Shown here: one piece after another, positions 1-8,424 of the stretch
Position numbering within the stretch: position 1 is the stretch's first letter
How the letters are laid out: each line of letters starts with the position of its first letter
Origin: Collinsella sp944321445
GTDB taxonomy: Bacteria > Actinomycetota > Coriobacteriia > Coriobacteriales > Coriobacteriaceae
Assembly (NCBI RefSeq): GCF_030371825.1
Contig: NZ_JAUDDM010000015.1
Length of the DNA stretch: 44,076 nt
Reading direction: 5' to 3' (one strand)
Translations under genes and position numbers: made by a program
Notes under the pieces: model-generated
What the model was told of the DNA's origin: nothing
What the model saw: only the letters and a program-made list of their open reading frames with translations
Database searches by the model: none

Positions 1-115
1 TTTTCCCCGCCCGCCCCCGATCGGCGAGGCAGCCCGGACCAGCGCAAATGAATTCAATACGCAGCAGGTTACATTTTCGCAGGTCACACGTTTAAAAAAT
101 TCTGAAAAAAAGGTC

Positions 116-144
116 TTGCATTGCCCGTATCGCATGACTATGAT
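116..144 (+). promoter_or_regulatory. candidate promoter of the P-type ATPase gene
   Basis: A -10-like TATGAT (139-144) lies 17 bp after a weak -35-like TTGCAT (116-121). Transcription would begin near 151, which argues against the in-frame TTG at 121 as the start codon of the downstream pump. The -35 match is poor, so this is tentative. Confidence 0.35.
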
Positions 145-243
145 GCAGTGCCAATCCACGGAGGCATGCGCGAGCCCCGTGGCCCAGGTTTCGTATTTTT
201 CTCGCCGGAAGCAGCGCTTCCGCCCATGGGAAGGATGGGGAGT

Positions 244-3168
244 ATGGGAACGCAGAACCCCGCGTCGCCGCAGGAAGCGGCCGGCACAGACTCGGGCGTG
301 CATATATCGCCCCGAGGTGCCAACCAAGCCGGAACAGATTCCGGCGATCTTATCGAAAGCATCAGAAAACAACCGATTGAAGCAACGTTCGCCCAGCTCG
401 ATGTGGGCCCGGGCGGCCTCAGCACCGAGGAGGCCGCCGCGCGGCAAGGGCGCTTTGGCAAAAACCTCATCGAATCGGGCAAGAAGCGCTCGCCCGTGCT
501 CGCGTTTCTGTCCAACTTCACGCACCTCATGGCCATATTGCTGTGGGCTGCAGGCATCATCGCCTTCGTGGCAGGGCTGCCGGAGCTGGGATGTGCGGTG
601 TGGCTCGTCAACATCATCAACGGCGTCTTCAGCTTCTGGCAGGAATTTCGCGCAAGCCAGGCAACCGAGGCGCTCAAGAAGATGCTGCCCGCCTACACCA
701 ACGTCATCCGCGACGGTCAGGAGCAGAAAGTGCTGGCGGAAGACCTGGTCCCCGGCGACATCATGCTTCTGGCCGAAGGCGACAAGATCTCGGCCGATGC
801 CCGCGTCATCGCGAGCTCGGATTTGCAGGTGAACCAATCCACCCTGAACGGCGAGTCGAACCCTTCGCGCAAAACGTCCGACGCCGTCTTGGAGGAAGGT
901 CTCTCCGCAGCCGAGATTCCCAACCTCGTGTTCGCCGGCACGAGCGTGTCTGAAGGAAACGGCCGCGCTGTCGTGGTCCGCATCGGCATGGACACCGAAT
1001 TCGGCAAGATCGCGAGCCTCACGCAGAACATGGAGGAGGCCGAAAGCCCTCTCCAGCGCGACCTCGACCGCCTGACCAAGCAGGTCACGATCTTCGCTAT
1101 GTGCATGGGCCTCGCGTTTTTCGCCCTCTCCATGTTCGTCGTGCATGAACCCTTCGCGCAGTCGTTCATCTTCGCGCTCGGCATGGTCGTGGCATTCATT
1201 CCCGAAGGCCTGCTGCCTACCGTGACGCTGTCGCTCGCCATGGCGGTGCAACGCATGAGCAAGCGCAACGCCCTGGTGAAAAAGCTTAACTCCGTGGAGG
1301 CCCTGGGTTCCACGAGCGTCATCTGCACCGACAAGACCGGCACGCTCACCCAAAACGAGATGACAGTCAACCACCTGTGGACCGCGACCCGTGAATACGA
1401 GATCACTGGCGTGGGCTACGCACCGAACGGCTCCATTGAGGCGCAGGGCACGACGTATCGCGCCGTCGACGACCCCGACCTCGAGCTGCTGCTCGAAGGC
1501 GGCCTGCTGTGCGGCAACGCGCGCCTGCACGCCCCGGAAGAGGAGGGCAAGCGCTACGAGGTCTACGGCGACCCCACCGAGGCGTGCCTGATCGTGTCGG
1601 CCCAAAAGGGCGGTATCGACCCCGAAGAGCTCGAGCAGCGTATGCCCCGCGTGAAGGAGCTGCCGTTCGAGAGCCGCCGCAAACGCATGACCACCGTCCA
1701 CAGCCTTGAAGACCCCATCGACGGGGCCTGCCGCATCGCCTTCGTGAAGGGCGCACCCAACGAGGTCGTTCGCCTCGCGGAGAAGATCCGCGTGAACGGC
1801 CGCGTGGAGCCCATGACCGAAGAGCTGCGCGAGCGCATCATGGCGGCAAACGACGGCTATGCCGCCGACGGCCTACGCGTGCTCGCCGTGGCCTACCGCC
1901 CGCTCGACGCCGCCGCGGCGCGCGAGGGCGTGCCTGCGGCCATGAGCGCGTACACGCCCGAGAACATCGAGTGCCACCTCACGTTCGTGGGCCTCGAGGT
2001 CATGATGGACCCGCCACGCCCCGAGGTCGCCGCCGCCGTGGCGGAATGCCGTCGCGCCGGCATCCGCATCGTCATGATCACGGGCGACTACGGCCTCACC
2101 GCCGCGAGCATCGCCCGCCGCATCGGCATCGTCGAGGGCAACGACCTGTCCGTCATCTCGGGCTTCGAGCTTTCGCAGATGAGCGATGAGGAACTCAAGC
2201 GCAAGCTCACCGGCCAGGTGGTCTTTGCCCGCATGGCACCCGAGCAGAAGCTCCGCGTGGTCACCGCCCTGCAGGAGATGGGCGAGATCGTGGCAGTGAC
2301 GGGCGACGGCGTGAACGACGCGCCGGCGCTGAAGAAGGCCGATATCGGCGTCGCCATGGGCGTCGCCGGCACGGACGTGGCCAAAGAGGCCGCGGACATG
2401 ATCTTGACCGACGACAACTTCGCCTCGATCGTGGCTGCCATCGAGGAGGGCCGCGCAGTGTACAGCAATATCCGCAAGTTCCTCCTCTATATCCTGAACT
2501 CCAACGCGCCCGAGGCCGTGCCCAACGCGGTGTACCTGCTCTCCGGCGGCGCCGTCCCGCTGCCGCTCACCACGATGCAGATCCTCACCATCGACCTGGG
2601 CACCGACATGCTGCCCGCCCTCGGCCTGGGCACCGAGCCGCCCGAGAGCACGATCATGGACCAGCCGCCGCGCGACCCCAACGAGCGCCTGCTCAACCGT
2701 CGCGTGCTCGTGAAGGCCTTCCTGTGGTACGGCCTTATGGGATCGGTCGCTGCCATGATCGGGTACTTCCTGGTCAACATCCTCGCAGGCTGGGTGCCCG
2801 GCGCCCCACTGGCAGGCCTGGGCAACGACGCCGACCCGGTCTACATCCAGGCCACGACCATGACGCTCGCGGGCATCGTGTTCGCGCAGATCGGCCAGGT
2901 CATGAACTGCCGCTCCGAGAAGACCTCGGTGTTCAAGATCGGCCTGTTCGCCAATCGCCAGATCATGATCGGCATCGTGTTCGAGGTGGCGCTCATCGTG
3001 TTCCTCACGATTTTCCCGCCGCTCCAGGGCGTGTTCCACACCGCTCCCCTCGCCTGGCAGGACTACGTCTTCCTCTGTTGCATCCCGCCGATCGTGATCG
3101 CAATCGAGGAGGCGCGCAAGGCGTGGCTCAGGCACCGCGACGCCCGTCGCGCAGGAGGTGGGGCATGA
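244..3168 (+). CDS. P-type cation-transporting ATPase, Na+/K+-ATPase-like (P2C type)
   Basis: Membrane ATPase that couples ATP hydrolysis to cation transport. Numbering from the ATG at 244 (974 aa): A-domain motif NGES near 203 (usual TGES, Thr replaced by Asn), PEGL in M4 with Glu321, phosphorylation motif DKTGTLT with Asp363, and TGDGVND with Asp688. The M5 motif SNAPE (Ser753, Asn754, Glu757) and M6 motif DLGTD (Asp784, Asp788) match the Na+/K+-ATPase cation-site residues rather than the SERCA versions; a site-III Asp (animal D926) appears to be Gln. Start choice: AAGGA at 231-235 sits 8 nt before ATG 244; an in-frame TTG at 121 and ATG at 166 are alternatives, but the likely promoter covers 121. 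Two TrkA/RCK genes follow. No beta-subunit gene is seen. The transported ion is not proven by sequence; Ca2+ remains possible. Confidence 0.93.
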   Translation: MGTQNPASPQEAAGTDSGVHISPRGANQAGTDSGDLIESIRKQPIEATFAQLDVGPGGLSTEEAAARQGRFGKNLIESGKKRSPVLAFLSNFTHLMAILLWAAGIIAFVAGLPELGCAVWLVNIINGVFSFWQEFRASQATEALKKMLPAYTNVIRDGQEQKVLAEDLVPGDIMLLAEGDKISADARVIASSDLQVNQSTLNGESNPSRKTSDAVLEEGLSAAEIPNLVFAGTSVSEGNGRAVVVRIGMDTEFGKIASLTQNMEEAESPLQRDLDRLTKQVTIFAMCMGLAFFALSMFVVHEPFAQSFIFALGMVVAFIPEGLLPTVTLSLAMAVQRMSKRNALVKKLNSVEALGSTSVICTDKTGTLTQNEMTVNHLWTATREYEITGVGYAPNGSIEAQGTTYRAVDDPDLELLLEGGLLCGNARLHAPEEEGKRYEVYGDPTEACLIVSAQKGGIDPEELEQRMPRVKELPFESRRKRMTTVHSLEDPIDGACRIAFVKGAPNEVVRLAEKIRVNGRVEPMTEELRERIMAANDGYAADGLRVLAVAYRPLDAAAAREGVPAAMSAYTPENIECHLTFVGLEVMMDPPRPEVAAAVAECRRAGIRIVMITGDYGLTAASIARRIGIVEGNDLSVISGFELSQMSDEELKRKLTGQVVFARMAPEQKLRVVTALQEMGEIVAVTGDGVNDAPALKKADIGVAMGVAGTDVAKEAADMILTDDNFASIVAAIEEGRAVYSNIRKFLLYILNSNAPEAVPNAVYLLSGGAVPLPLTTMQILTIDLGTDMLPALGLGTEPPESTIMDQPPRDPNERLLNRRVLVKAFLWYGLMGSVAAMIGYFLVNILAGWVPGAPLAGLGNDADPVYIQATTMTLAGIVFAQIGQVMNCRSEKTSVFKIGLFANRQIMIGIVFEVALIVFLTIFPPLQGVFHTAPLAWQDYVFLCCIPPIVIAIEEARKAWLRHRDARRAGGGA

Positions 3169-3245
3169 TGGACAGAGGACGCGCCCCGCAGGTTGCTTTG
3201 ACCCGTTTCGTCTTCCGTTATGTGCAGAAAGGTGATGCACGATGA
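3165..3245 (+). CDS. possible 26-aa coupled micro-ORF between pump and trkA
   Basis: ATG at 3165 overlaps the ATPase stop (ATGA at 3165-3168) and is preceded by a strong GGAGGTG at 3154-3160. Its TGA (3243-3245) overlaps the ATG of the next gene (3242-3244), again as ATGA. The product would be a basic 26-aa peptide starting MMDRGRAP. It could be a real small protein or simply a re-initiation relay that couples translation of pump and TrkA. The downstream trkA also has its own SD (AAAGGTGAT), so the ORF may be coincidental. Confidence 0.3.
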   Translation: MMDRGRAPQVALTRFVFRYVQKGDAR

Positions 3246-3895
3246 ACGTTATCGTAGTGGGAATCGGATTCATGGGCGCCGGTTTGGTGCGGCGTCTGGC
3301 CCGTCAGGGCTTTGATGTCACCGCCGTCGACCGCGACCGCGCCGCGCTGGACGCGCTGGGCGATTCCTTTGTGGGAAAGAAGGTGTGCGGCGTGGGCTTC
3401 GACCGCGCCGTGCTCGAGGAGGCGGGCATCACGCGCGCGAGCGCGCTCGTGTCGTGCATGGGATCGGACGAGGCGAACATCGTGGTTGCGCACGTGGCGC
3501 GCAGCATGTTCCGCGTGCCCCGCGTTATCGCGCGCCTGCACGACCTGTCCAAGGCCGAGACGTACCGCCGCCTGGACATCCAGACCATCTCGCCCAACGC
3601 CTGGGGCATCTCGCGCATCTGCGAGCTGCTCACCTACCAGCAGCTTGACGGCGTGTACGAGGTGGGCTCCGGCGAGGTGAACCTCGTGCGCGCCGACATT
3701 CCCGCGCTGCTGAACGGCGTCACGGTGCGCGAGCTCACCGCAGTGGGCGAGATTCAAATCGTGAGCGTCTCGCGCGACAACCAGACCTTCATCCCCACCC
3801 AAGGCACCGTGCTTTCCGACGGCGACATCGTGTACGCCGCCGTCGCCACATCGGCAAGCCGCAAGTTCAAGCAGATGCTCGGCATCGGAGAGTAG
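3242..3895 (+). CDS. TrkA-family potassium uptake regulatory protein (RCK), first of a tandem pair
   Basis: Cytoplasmic RCK protein of 217 aa that would gate a K+ transporter or channel by binding NAD(H) or another nucleotide. N-terminal Rossmann domain has GIGFMG at 7-12 and an acidic residue (Asp30) at the end of the second strand, typical of NAD(H) rather than NADP(H). A TrkA-C-like domain follows from about residue 135. SD AAAGGTGAT ends about 7 nt before the ATG. Nine bases separate it from a second TrkA-like gene. No TrkH/KtrB membrane partner lies in the window, so the partner is encoded elsewhere or this pair serves the upstream pump. The gene symbol is left blank because the family has several paralogues (TrkA, KtrA/C, CglK-like). 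Confidence 0.88.
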   Translation: MNVIVVGIGFMGAGLVRRLARQGFDVTAVDRDRAALDALGDSFVGKKVCGVGFDRAVLEEAGITRASALVSCMGSDEANIVVAHVARSMFRVPRVIARLHDLSKAETYRRLDIQTISPNAWGISRICELLTYQQLDGVYEVGSGEVNLVRADIPALLNGVTVRELTAVGEIQIVSVSRDNQTFIPTQGTVLSDGDIVYAAVATSASRKFKQMLGIGE

Positions 3896-3904
3896 GCGAT
3901 TCAT

Positions 3905-4564
3905 ATGCAGATCATCATCGCAGGCGGCGGCAAGATCGGCGCCCACCTGGCATCACAGCTGTGTGCGGACGGCGAGACCGTCACCGTCATCGAGCAGCGC
4001 CCCGACGCCATCGAGCGCCTGCGCCGCACGTGCCCCGATTGCACCGTTATCGAAGACAGCGCCGCCAACCCGCGCGTGCTGGAGCGCGCCGGCGTGCACA
4101 TGGCGGACGTGGTGGCGGCCGTCACCGGCCAAGACGAGGTGAACCTCGTCATCTCCATGCTCGCCAAGATGGAGTTTTCGGTTCCGCGCGTCATCGCCCG
4201 CGTGAACGACCCGGCCAACGCCTGGATGTTCACGCCCGTGAACGGCGTCGACGCGGGTATCAACCAGGCCGAGATCACCGTGCGCTTCATCCGCGAGGGC
4301 ATGAACCTGCGCGACATGTTCACGCTCATGAAGCTCGGCCGGGACGAGCACAGCATCGTCCAAGCGACCGTGAACCCCGGGTCGCGCGTGGAAAACGTGC
4401 CGCTTTCGAAGATCGACTTCCCCGACCAGACCATCGTGGTGGCCGTCGACCGCAACGACAGCCTCACCGTTCCCAACGGACGAACCGTGCTGCGCGCCGG
4501 CGACGAGGCCGTGCTGTTCTGCAGCCGCGAGGGACGCGACCCCATTCGGCGGCTGTTCGCTTAG
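3905..4564 (+). CDS. TrkA-family potassium uptake regulatory protein (RCK), second of the pair
   Basis: A 219-aa RCK protein with Rossmann motif GGGKIG (7-12), Glu30 as the ribose-binding acid, and a C-terminal TrkA-C-like domain from about 140. It is homologous to, but clearly diverged from, the preceding 217-aa protein, so the pair may form hetero-oligomers as in tandem-RCK rings (inference). The SD is weak (GGCGAT before the ATG), consistent with translation following on from the upstream gene 9 bp away. A strong hairpin with a T tract follows at 4602-4643 and ends this unit. Confidence 0.88.
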   Translation: MQIIIAGGGKIGAHLASQLCADGETVTVIEQRPDAIERLRRTCPDCTVIEDSAANPRVLERAGVHMADVVAAVTGQDEVNLVISMLAKMEFSVPRVIARVNDPANAWMFTPVNGVDAGINQAEITVRFIREGMNLRDMFTLMKLGRDEHSIVQATVNPGSRVENVPLSKIDFPDQTIVVAVDRNDSLTVPNGRTVLRAGDEAVLFCSREGRDPIRRLFA

Positions 4565-4601
4565 ACCGCAACAGCGCCTCGGGGGCTATGTTGCATCGGA
4601 T

Positions 4602-4643
4602 CGGCCCGCCTTCAGCCTATGCGCTGGGGGCGGGCCGTGTTTT
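4602..4643 (+). terminator. rho-independent terminator after the trkA pair
   Basis: Stem CGGCCCGCC (4602-4610) pairs with GGCGGGCCG (4629-4637) and is followed by TGTTTT. The right arm lies inside the last codons of the convergent minus-strand gene. Confidence 0.7.
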
Positions 4644-6731
4644 GCCAAGCGCCACGACCATCGCAAATGGGCACGCGCAGATCATGGGGTACAGGTAGCG
4701 CATGTAGGTCGAACCGTTGCAGGGACCGATGAGGCAAACGGCCAGCACGGCGAGCAGCGGCGCGAACAGGGCGAGCGAGGGCCAGCGCCTGTTGCGCAGC
4801 AGGTAGACGGCACACACGATGAGAAGCCATACGTACATCGAGGAGCTCATGGTAAGCGACACGAGCGGAATGCGCTGAATGGCCACGCGGTAGAGCGTCG
4901 TCAGGTGGTTGCAGATATCGGTCACCGCGCTGTCGCTGCGGTGGAAATCGAAGTAATCGCGGTTCTCCGGGCGCGCCATCGTCTTATCGCTCGAGACCGT
5001 GCTGTACACCCACACGTCCTTTTGACTGGGATAGAAGTAGCCGAAGTAGTTGTTCGCGAATGCCGACGCATAGGACGCGGGGTCGCGCAGGAACTGGGTC
5101 GCCCATACGCGGAAATAGGCGGCGAGGTCTTCGGCAGTCGCATCCTCGTTGAATGCGTTTTTCACGCTGTCGGATTTATCGGGATCGTAGCGGGACGCGA
5201 GCGTATCGTAGTCCAGCACCCGGTCGATGATCGCGCGCTCCTCATCGCTCACCATGCCGTCGTCCGACCCGCCCTCCACGCCGGCATGGACGCCGTCGTG
5301 TTTGAGCACATAGCGCGCCGTTTGCTGAAACGGGATAGAGAGCGCCTCGCGCTTGCTGCCCGGCGTGATGTCGAGCGCCGGCATGGCGATTCCCGTGAAT
5401 GCGAGGTACGCGGCGGCGGTCACGGCAAGCACGCCGAAAGCGGCCGCAGCAGCGCGGCGACGATGCGCGGCGATGCGAAAGCCCGCGATGAGGATGCACG
5501 CGATGGCCGAAAAGACCAGCCCGCCGTTGCGCAGAAACGCACAGCCAAGCGATGCCAGCACCAGCAGCGCCCAGTCCCGGCCGGAGCCATGCTTGCGCAG
5601 GCGCCGCGCCTCGTTCGCACCCTCTTCCCTTTGCCTGCTTGTGCTACCTGCCGGCACCAAGAGCTTTGCCATCTGGACGACAAGCAGCACGAACGCGTCG
5701 CCGAACAGCACGTCTTTGGTGATGAGTACCGCATAGTTTGAGAAGATGGGCACGAAGATGAAGAACGCGAGCACGCCCGTGCGCGCGGCGAGGCCCGCCC
5801 CCATGTGATAGAGGCTCGACAGCACGTACGCCACCGTCGCCGTCGTGACCGCGAACTGCAGGGTCGTATACAACAGAACGCCCGCGTTCTCGTTGCCAAA
5901 CAGCGATATGCCCAGCTGGACGCAGCCTCCCAAAAGCGCCGTATGGACAACCGGATGGTGTCCGTTGAGCAACACATTCGGATTGATAAGATTGAGATAA
6001 TCGCTCGTGCCGTTGGGCAGATTGAACCATTGACGGATCTGCGCGCCCGTATCGCCCATGAACAAGCCGGGGACAGACGCGATGAAGGTTGGTGCCCACG
6101 CGATAGCGACGGCCGCCCAAGGCAGCACGAACGGATGGCGATCGAGCAGCGCATGGGCGGCGCGCCACATGCGGCCGTAGCGCGACTCAGAAAAGCGCGT
6201 ACGATGGGAACCGAACCAGTCGAAGCAAGAAAAGACAAGGTAGATGCCTACGTGCGCGAGCACCGTCCATCCAGCGCCCGCGATGAGCGACTCGATGACG
6301 CGGCTCGTGCCGCCGAGCGCCAACTGCGCGCTGTCCGTTGTGTCGTAGCTTTTCCCGAACACCATGCACGCGGCGAAGGCGAGCGCCGGAATGACGACCG
6401 AAGGGCGCCACGAGTCGCGCCGACCGAACATGACGTAGCGAATGGGCAGCACGAGCAGGCACGCAAAGGCGAGCAGCAGCACGGCGAACTCGTGCCCCGG
6501 GAAGGACAGCAGGATCTCGTAGCAGATGTAGAGCGCGCCCGTCGCCGTGGGGTCGATGGTCTGGATGGCCGAGTGGGAGCTGTTGGTGGGATCTATGGAG
6601 AGCGCCGCCGTGGCAAGCAGCGCCAATGCGAAAGAGGCGCACGTCTGAGCAGCGGGATAGCGCCCAAACCGCGCGCGGCGCCTGGCGTCACGCGCGGGAC
6701 CAGCCGCTGTCGCGGCGTTCTTGGATGCCAT
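4617..6731 (-). CDS. large polytopic membrane protein, DUF6020-like (possible GT-C-fold glycosyltransferase)
   Basis: A 704-aa integral membrane protein with many hydrophobic segments, beginning with a basic N-terminus (MASKNAATAAG) and a first membrane segment near residues 30-46. A conserved-looking GDTGAQIRQWFN loop (about 226-237) and NGHHPVVHT (about 252-260) resemble the first periplasmic loop of DUF6020/GT-C proteins, where an Asp acts in catalysis; the family name is from memory. The role would be transfer of a lipid-linked sugar on the outer face of the membrane (inference). Start chosen at 6731 because GGAAAGGA lies 9-15 nt upstream; the reading frame stays open further upstream but that part overlaps lgt in another frame and is not protein-like. 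A run of nine C (plus strand) lies in its leader. Confidence 0.75.
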   Translation of the reverse strand: MASKNAATAAGPARDARRRARFGRYPAAQTCASFALALLATAALSIDPTNSSHSAIQTIDPTATGALYICYEILLSFPGHEFAVLLLAFACLLVLPIRYVMFGRRDSWRPSVVIPALAFAACMVFGKSYDTTDSAQLALGGTSRVIESLIAGAGWTVLAHVGIYLVFSCFDWFGSHRTRFSESRYGRMWRAAHALLDRHPFVLPWAAVAIAWAPTFIASVPGLFMGDTGAQIRQWFNLPNGTSDYLNLINPNVLLNGHHPVVHTALLGGCVQLGISLFGNENAGVLLYTTLQFAVTTATVAYVLSSLYHMGAGLAARTGVLAFFIFVPIFSNYAVLITKDVLFGDAFVLLVVQMAKLLVPAGSTSRQREEGANEARRLRKHGSGRDWALLVLASLGCAFLRNGGLVFSAIACILIAGFRIAAHRRRAAAAAFGVLAVTAAAYLAFTGIAMPALDITPGSKREALSIPFQQTARYVLKHDGVHAGVEGGSDDGMVSDEERAIIDRVLDYDTLASRYDPDKSDSVKNAFNEDATAEDLAAYFRVWATQFLRDPASYASAFANNYFGYFYPSQKDVWVYSTVSSDKTMARPENRDYFDFHRSDSAVTDICNHLTTLYRVAIQRIPLVSLTMSSSMYVWLLIVCAVYLLRNRRWPSLALFAPLLAVLAVCLIGPCNGSTYMRYLYPMICACPFAMVVALGKTRPAPSA

Positions 6732-6789
6732 ACGGTATCGTCCTTTCCGACGACTCCGCTCCCCCGGCTCGTATGACAGCGGGAGTATA

Positions 6790-6798
6790 CCCCCCCCC
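6790..6798. repeat. C9 homopolymer tract in the leader of the DUF6020-like gene
   Basis: Nine consecutive C on the plus strand (G on the coding strand), about 60 nt upstream of the start codon at 6731 and after GTATA. A ten-C tract in a similar setting precedes the LysR gene at 24470. Confidence 0.9.
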
Positions 6799-6852
6799 GA
6801 CGCGATTTCGTCAATGCCTTTTTCCCACACAAAACAGGCCCGCTTTGCACGG

Positions 6853-6893
6853 AAAAATGGCCCGCCCCCGGCACAGGTGCCGAAGGCGGGCCA
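6853..6893 (-). terminator. rho-independent terminator of lgt
   Basis: On the minus strand TGGCCCGCC pairs with GGCGGGCCA (plus 6885-6893 and 6858-6866). An inner six-bp stem CGGCAC/GTGCCG is separated by a 2x2 mismatch. Five T follow (plus AAAAA, 6853-6857). It lies 27 bp past the lgt stop. Confidence 0.88.
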
Positions 6894-6919
6894 ATTGCTC
6901 GATATGGAATGGGCAGGCG

Positions 6920-7735
6920 CTATGCAAGATAGGCGCGCTGGGGGCGCTTGGCGCGCAGAGCGTAGACGATGAGCACTACGCCTATGAGCACGAGCGGCAG
7001 GCTCAGCAGCTGGCCCATGGTGATGACGCCGCCCAGGATGTAGCCCAGCTGGGCATCGGGCACACGCACGAATTCCACCAAAATGCGCGCGATACCGTAC
7101 CAAGCGACGAAAACGCCCATGAACGTACCCTGCGGCAACAAGGGCTTTTTGCGCGAGAGCAGCTGCATCACGATGAACAGCAGGATTCCTTCCAACAACG
7201 CCTCGTACAGCTGGGAGGGATGGCGCGCCACGTCTCCCCCGCTCTCGAAGACGACGCCCCAAGGCAGGTCGGTCGGCTTGCCCCACAGCTCACCGTTAAC
7301 GAAGTTGGCGCAGCGGCCGAGGCACAGCGCGAGCGGCACGCCGATGACGGCGAGGTCGGCGATGGTCCAGGCGGAAAGCTTGCACACGCGGCAGGCGATG
7401 ACGCCGCCTAGGATGCCTCCCACCAGACCACCGTGGAAGCTCATGCCGCCGTGGTTGGTGGCGAGGATCTCGAGCGGGTGCTCGAAGTAATAGCCGTCGC
7501 CGTAGAACACGATGTAGAACAGGCGCGCACCGATGAGCAGGCCGAAGACCACGCCGATGACCACGGTCATGATGTCGTCGACGGAGATGTCGAAGCCCCA
7601 GCGGCGCTGCGTGCGGTACATGACGACGCCGGTAAGGATCGCGCCGACGATGTAGGCGATTCCGTACCAATAGATGGTGATGGGGCCCGCCGAGAAAGCG
7701 ACGGGGTTCAGGCTATGGTAAAGCTCGTTGAGCAT
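6920..7735 (-). CDS. lgt: prolipoprotein diacylglyceryl transferase
   Basis: Inner-membrane enzyme that transfers diacylglycerol from phosphatidylglycerol to the lipobox Cys of prolipoproteins, the first step of lipoprotein maturation. The 271-aa length is normal. It shows the signature HGG with His101 and LGRCANFVNGE with Arg141, matching the family GRxGNFxNxE motif except Cys for Ile/Val. Several membrane segments are evident. AAGGAAGG lies about 6 nt before ATG 7735. It lies downstream of the NifU-like gene on the same strand (103 bp gap) and ends in its own terminator. Confidence 0.96.
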   Translation of the reverse strand: MLNELYHSLNPVAFSAGPITIYWYGIAYIVGAILTGVVMYRTQRRWGFDISVDDIMTVVIGVVFGLLIGARLFYIVFYGDGYYFEHPLEILATNHGGMSFHGGLVGGILGGVIACRVCKLSAWTIADLAVIGVPLALCLGRCANFVNGELWGKPTDLPWGVVFESGGDVARHPSQLYEALLEGILLFIVMQLLSRKKPLLPQGTFMGVFVAWYGIARILVEFVRVPDAQLGYILGGVITMGQLLSLPLVLIGVVLIVYALRAKRPQRAYLA

Positions 7736-7792
7736 GAAAACCTTCCTTGCAATGCGTGACGATGGGGCGGCAAGGCCCCTCGATACAGCGAA

Positions 7793-7813
7793 GGGGCCGC
7801 ATGTCGCGGCCCC
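7793..7813 (-). other. GC-rich hairpin between nifU-like gene and lgt
   Basis: GGGGCCGC and GCGGCCCC flank a five-base loop. There is no T tract, so it may be a weak terminator or an mRNA-stabilising hairpin between the two genes. Confidence 0.45.
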
Positions 7814-7838
7814 ATCTCTTCAGCATTGGCGGTTGCGA

Positions 7839-8123
7839 TTAGAACGGCGCGTACTCGTCGTACAGGTCGGCCATGTTGCCGCCGCCCATGTCGTTGATGG
7901 CAACGACGCGCGTCACGCCGGGCACGTGCTCCTTGACGATGCGCTCGATGCCCATGGAGAGCGTGAGCTGGCTCATGGGGCAGCCGGCGCAATGGCCGGT
8001 GAGCTCGAGGGAGACGACGCCGTCTTCGTCGACGCCGTGGTACTCCATATCGCCGCCATCGGCCTGGAGGTTGGGACGGATCTCGTCGAGCACGGCGAGA
8101 AGCAGCTTTTCGTTAACGGCCAC
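7839..8123 (-). CDS. NifU C-terminal-domain Fe-S scaffold protein
   Basis: A 94-aa single-domain NifU-like (Nfu) protein that would carry a [4Fe-4S] cluster bridged between subunits and deliver it to client proteins. The family hallmark is present: LNLQADGGD-type start (residues 18-25) and the CxxC pair Cys45/Cys48 in HCAGCPM. Start chosen at GTG 8123 because AGGAG lies 6 nt upstream; the ATG a few codons earlier overlaps that SD itself. Clients in this window could include the radical SAM enzyme and the activase, but this is inference. Confidence 0.9.
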   Translation of the reverse strand: MAVNEKLLLAVLDEIRPNLQADGGDMEYHGVDEDGVVSLELTGHCAGCPMSQLTLSMGIERIVKEHVPGVTRVVAINDMGGGNMADLYDEYAPF

Positions 8124-8297
8124 GAGGGCTCCTTTCATATGGGTACATGTGGGCGCACTGGCAGGCACCCGCAGGTAATCAAGAATAATACTACAAGCTC
8201 ATACCCATATACGACCCCAGTAGACACCCCATATGAGAAGCACGCCGGCAAAACGACGCTGCGCCGCGGCTGGCACCGGTGCCGCGCGATGTGCTGA
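8124..8297. other. intergenic region upstream of the nifU-like gene
   Basis: No gene is seen. The stretch holds an AT-rich segment (about 8180-8240) that should contain the nifU promoter, though I cannot place convincing -35/-10 boxes, and a 12-bp perfect palindrome GGCACCGGTGCC at 8272-8283. Confidence 0.5.
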
Positions 8298-8392
8298 GGG
8301 GGTCGGTCGTTTCTACTTGCCGTTTCGTTCGGTAACTGGCCTGTTTTGCCCGAGTTAGTGAACGAAACGGCAAGTAGAAACGACCGACCCCC
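8298..8392. repeat. long perfect inverted repeat (33-bp arms, 29-bp loop)
   Basis: Arms 8298-8330 and 8360-8392 are perfectly complementary; the outer ends read GGGGGTCGGTCG and its complement. A further TAACT/AGTTA pair extends the stem into the loop. It begins 32 bp after the OPT transporter stop and may act as that gene's transcription end. Similar long hairpins of unrelated arm sequence follow other genes here (11034, 43732). Confidence 0.93.
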
Positions 8393-8424
8393 TATCATAG
8401 CGAAGCAGGAACGCTCGCCTGCCG

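Noticed and set aside
1873..3273. 466-aa minus-strand open frame opposite the P-type ATPase
   Set aside because: Antisense to a conserved catalytic domain, with composition typical of shadow frames.
6732..7286. N-terminal extension of the DUF6020-like gene into lgt
   Set aside because: A strong SD supports the start at 6731, a terminator lies in the extension, and the extra residues are lgt read in another frame.
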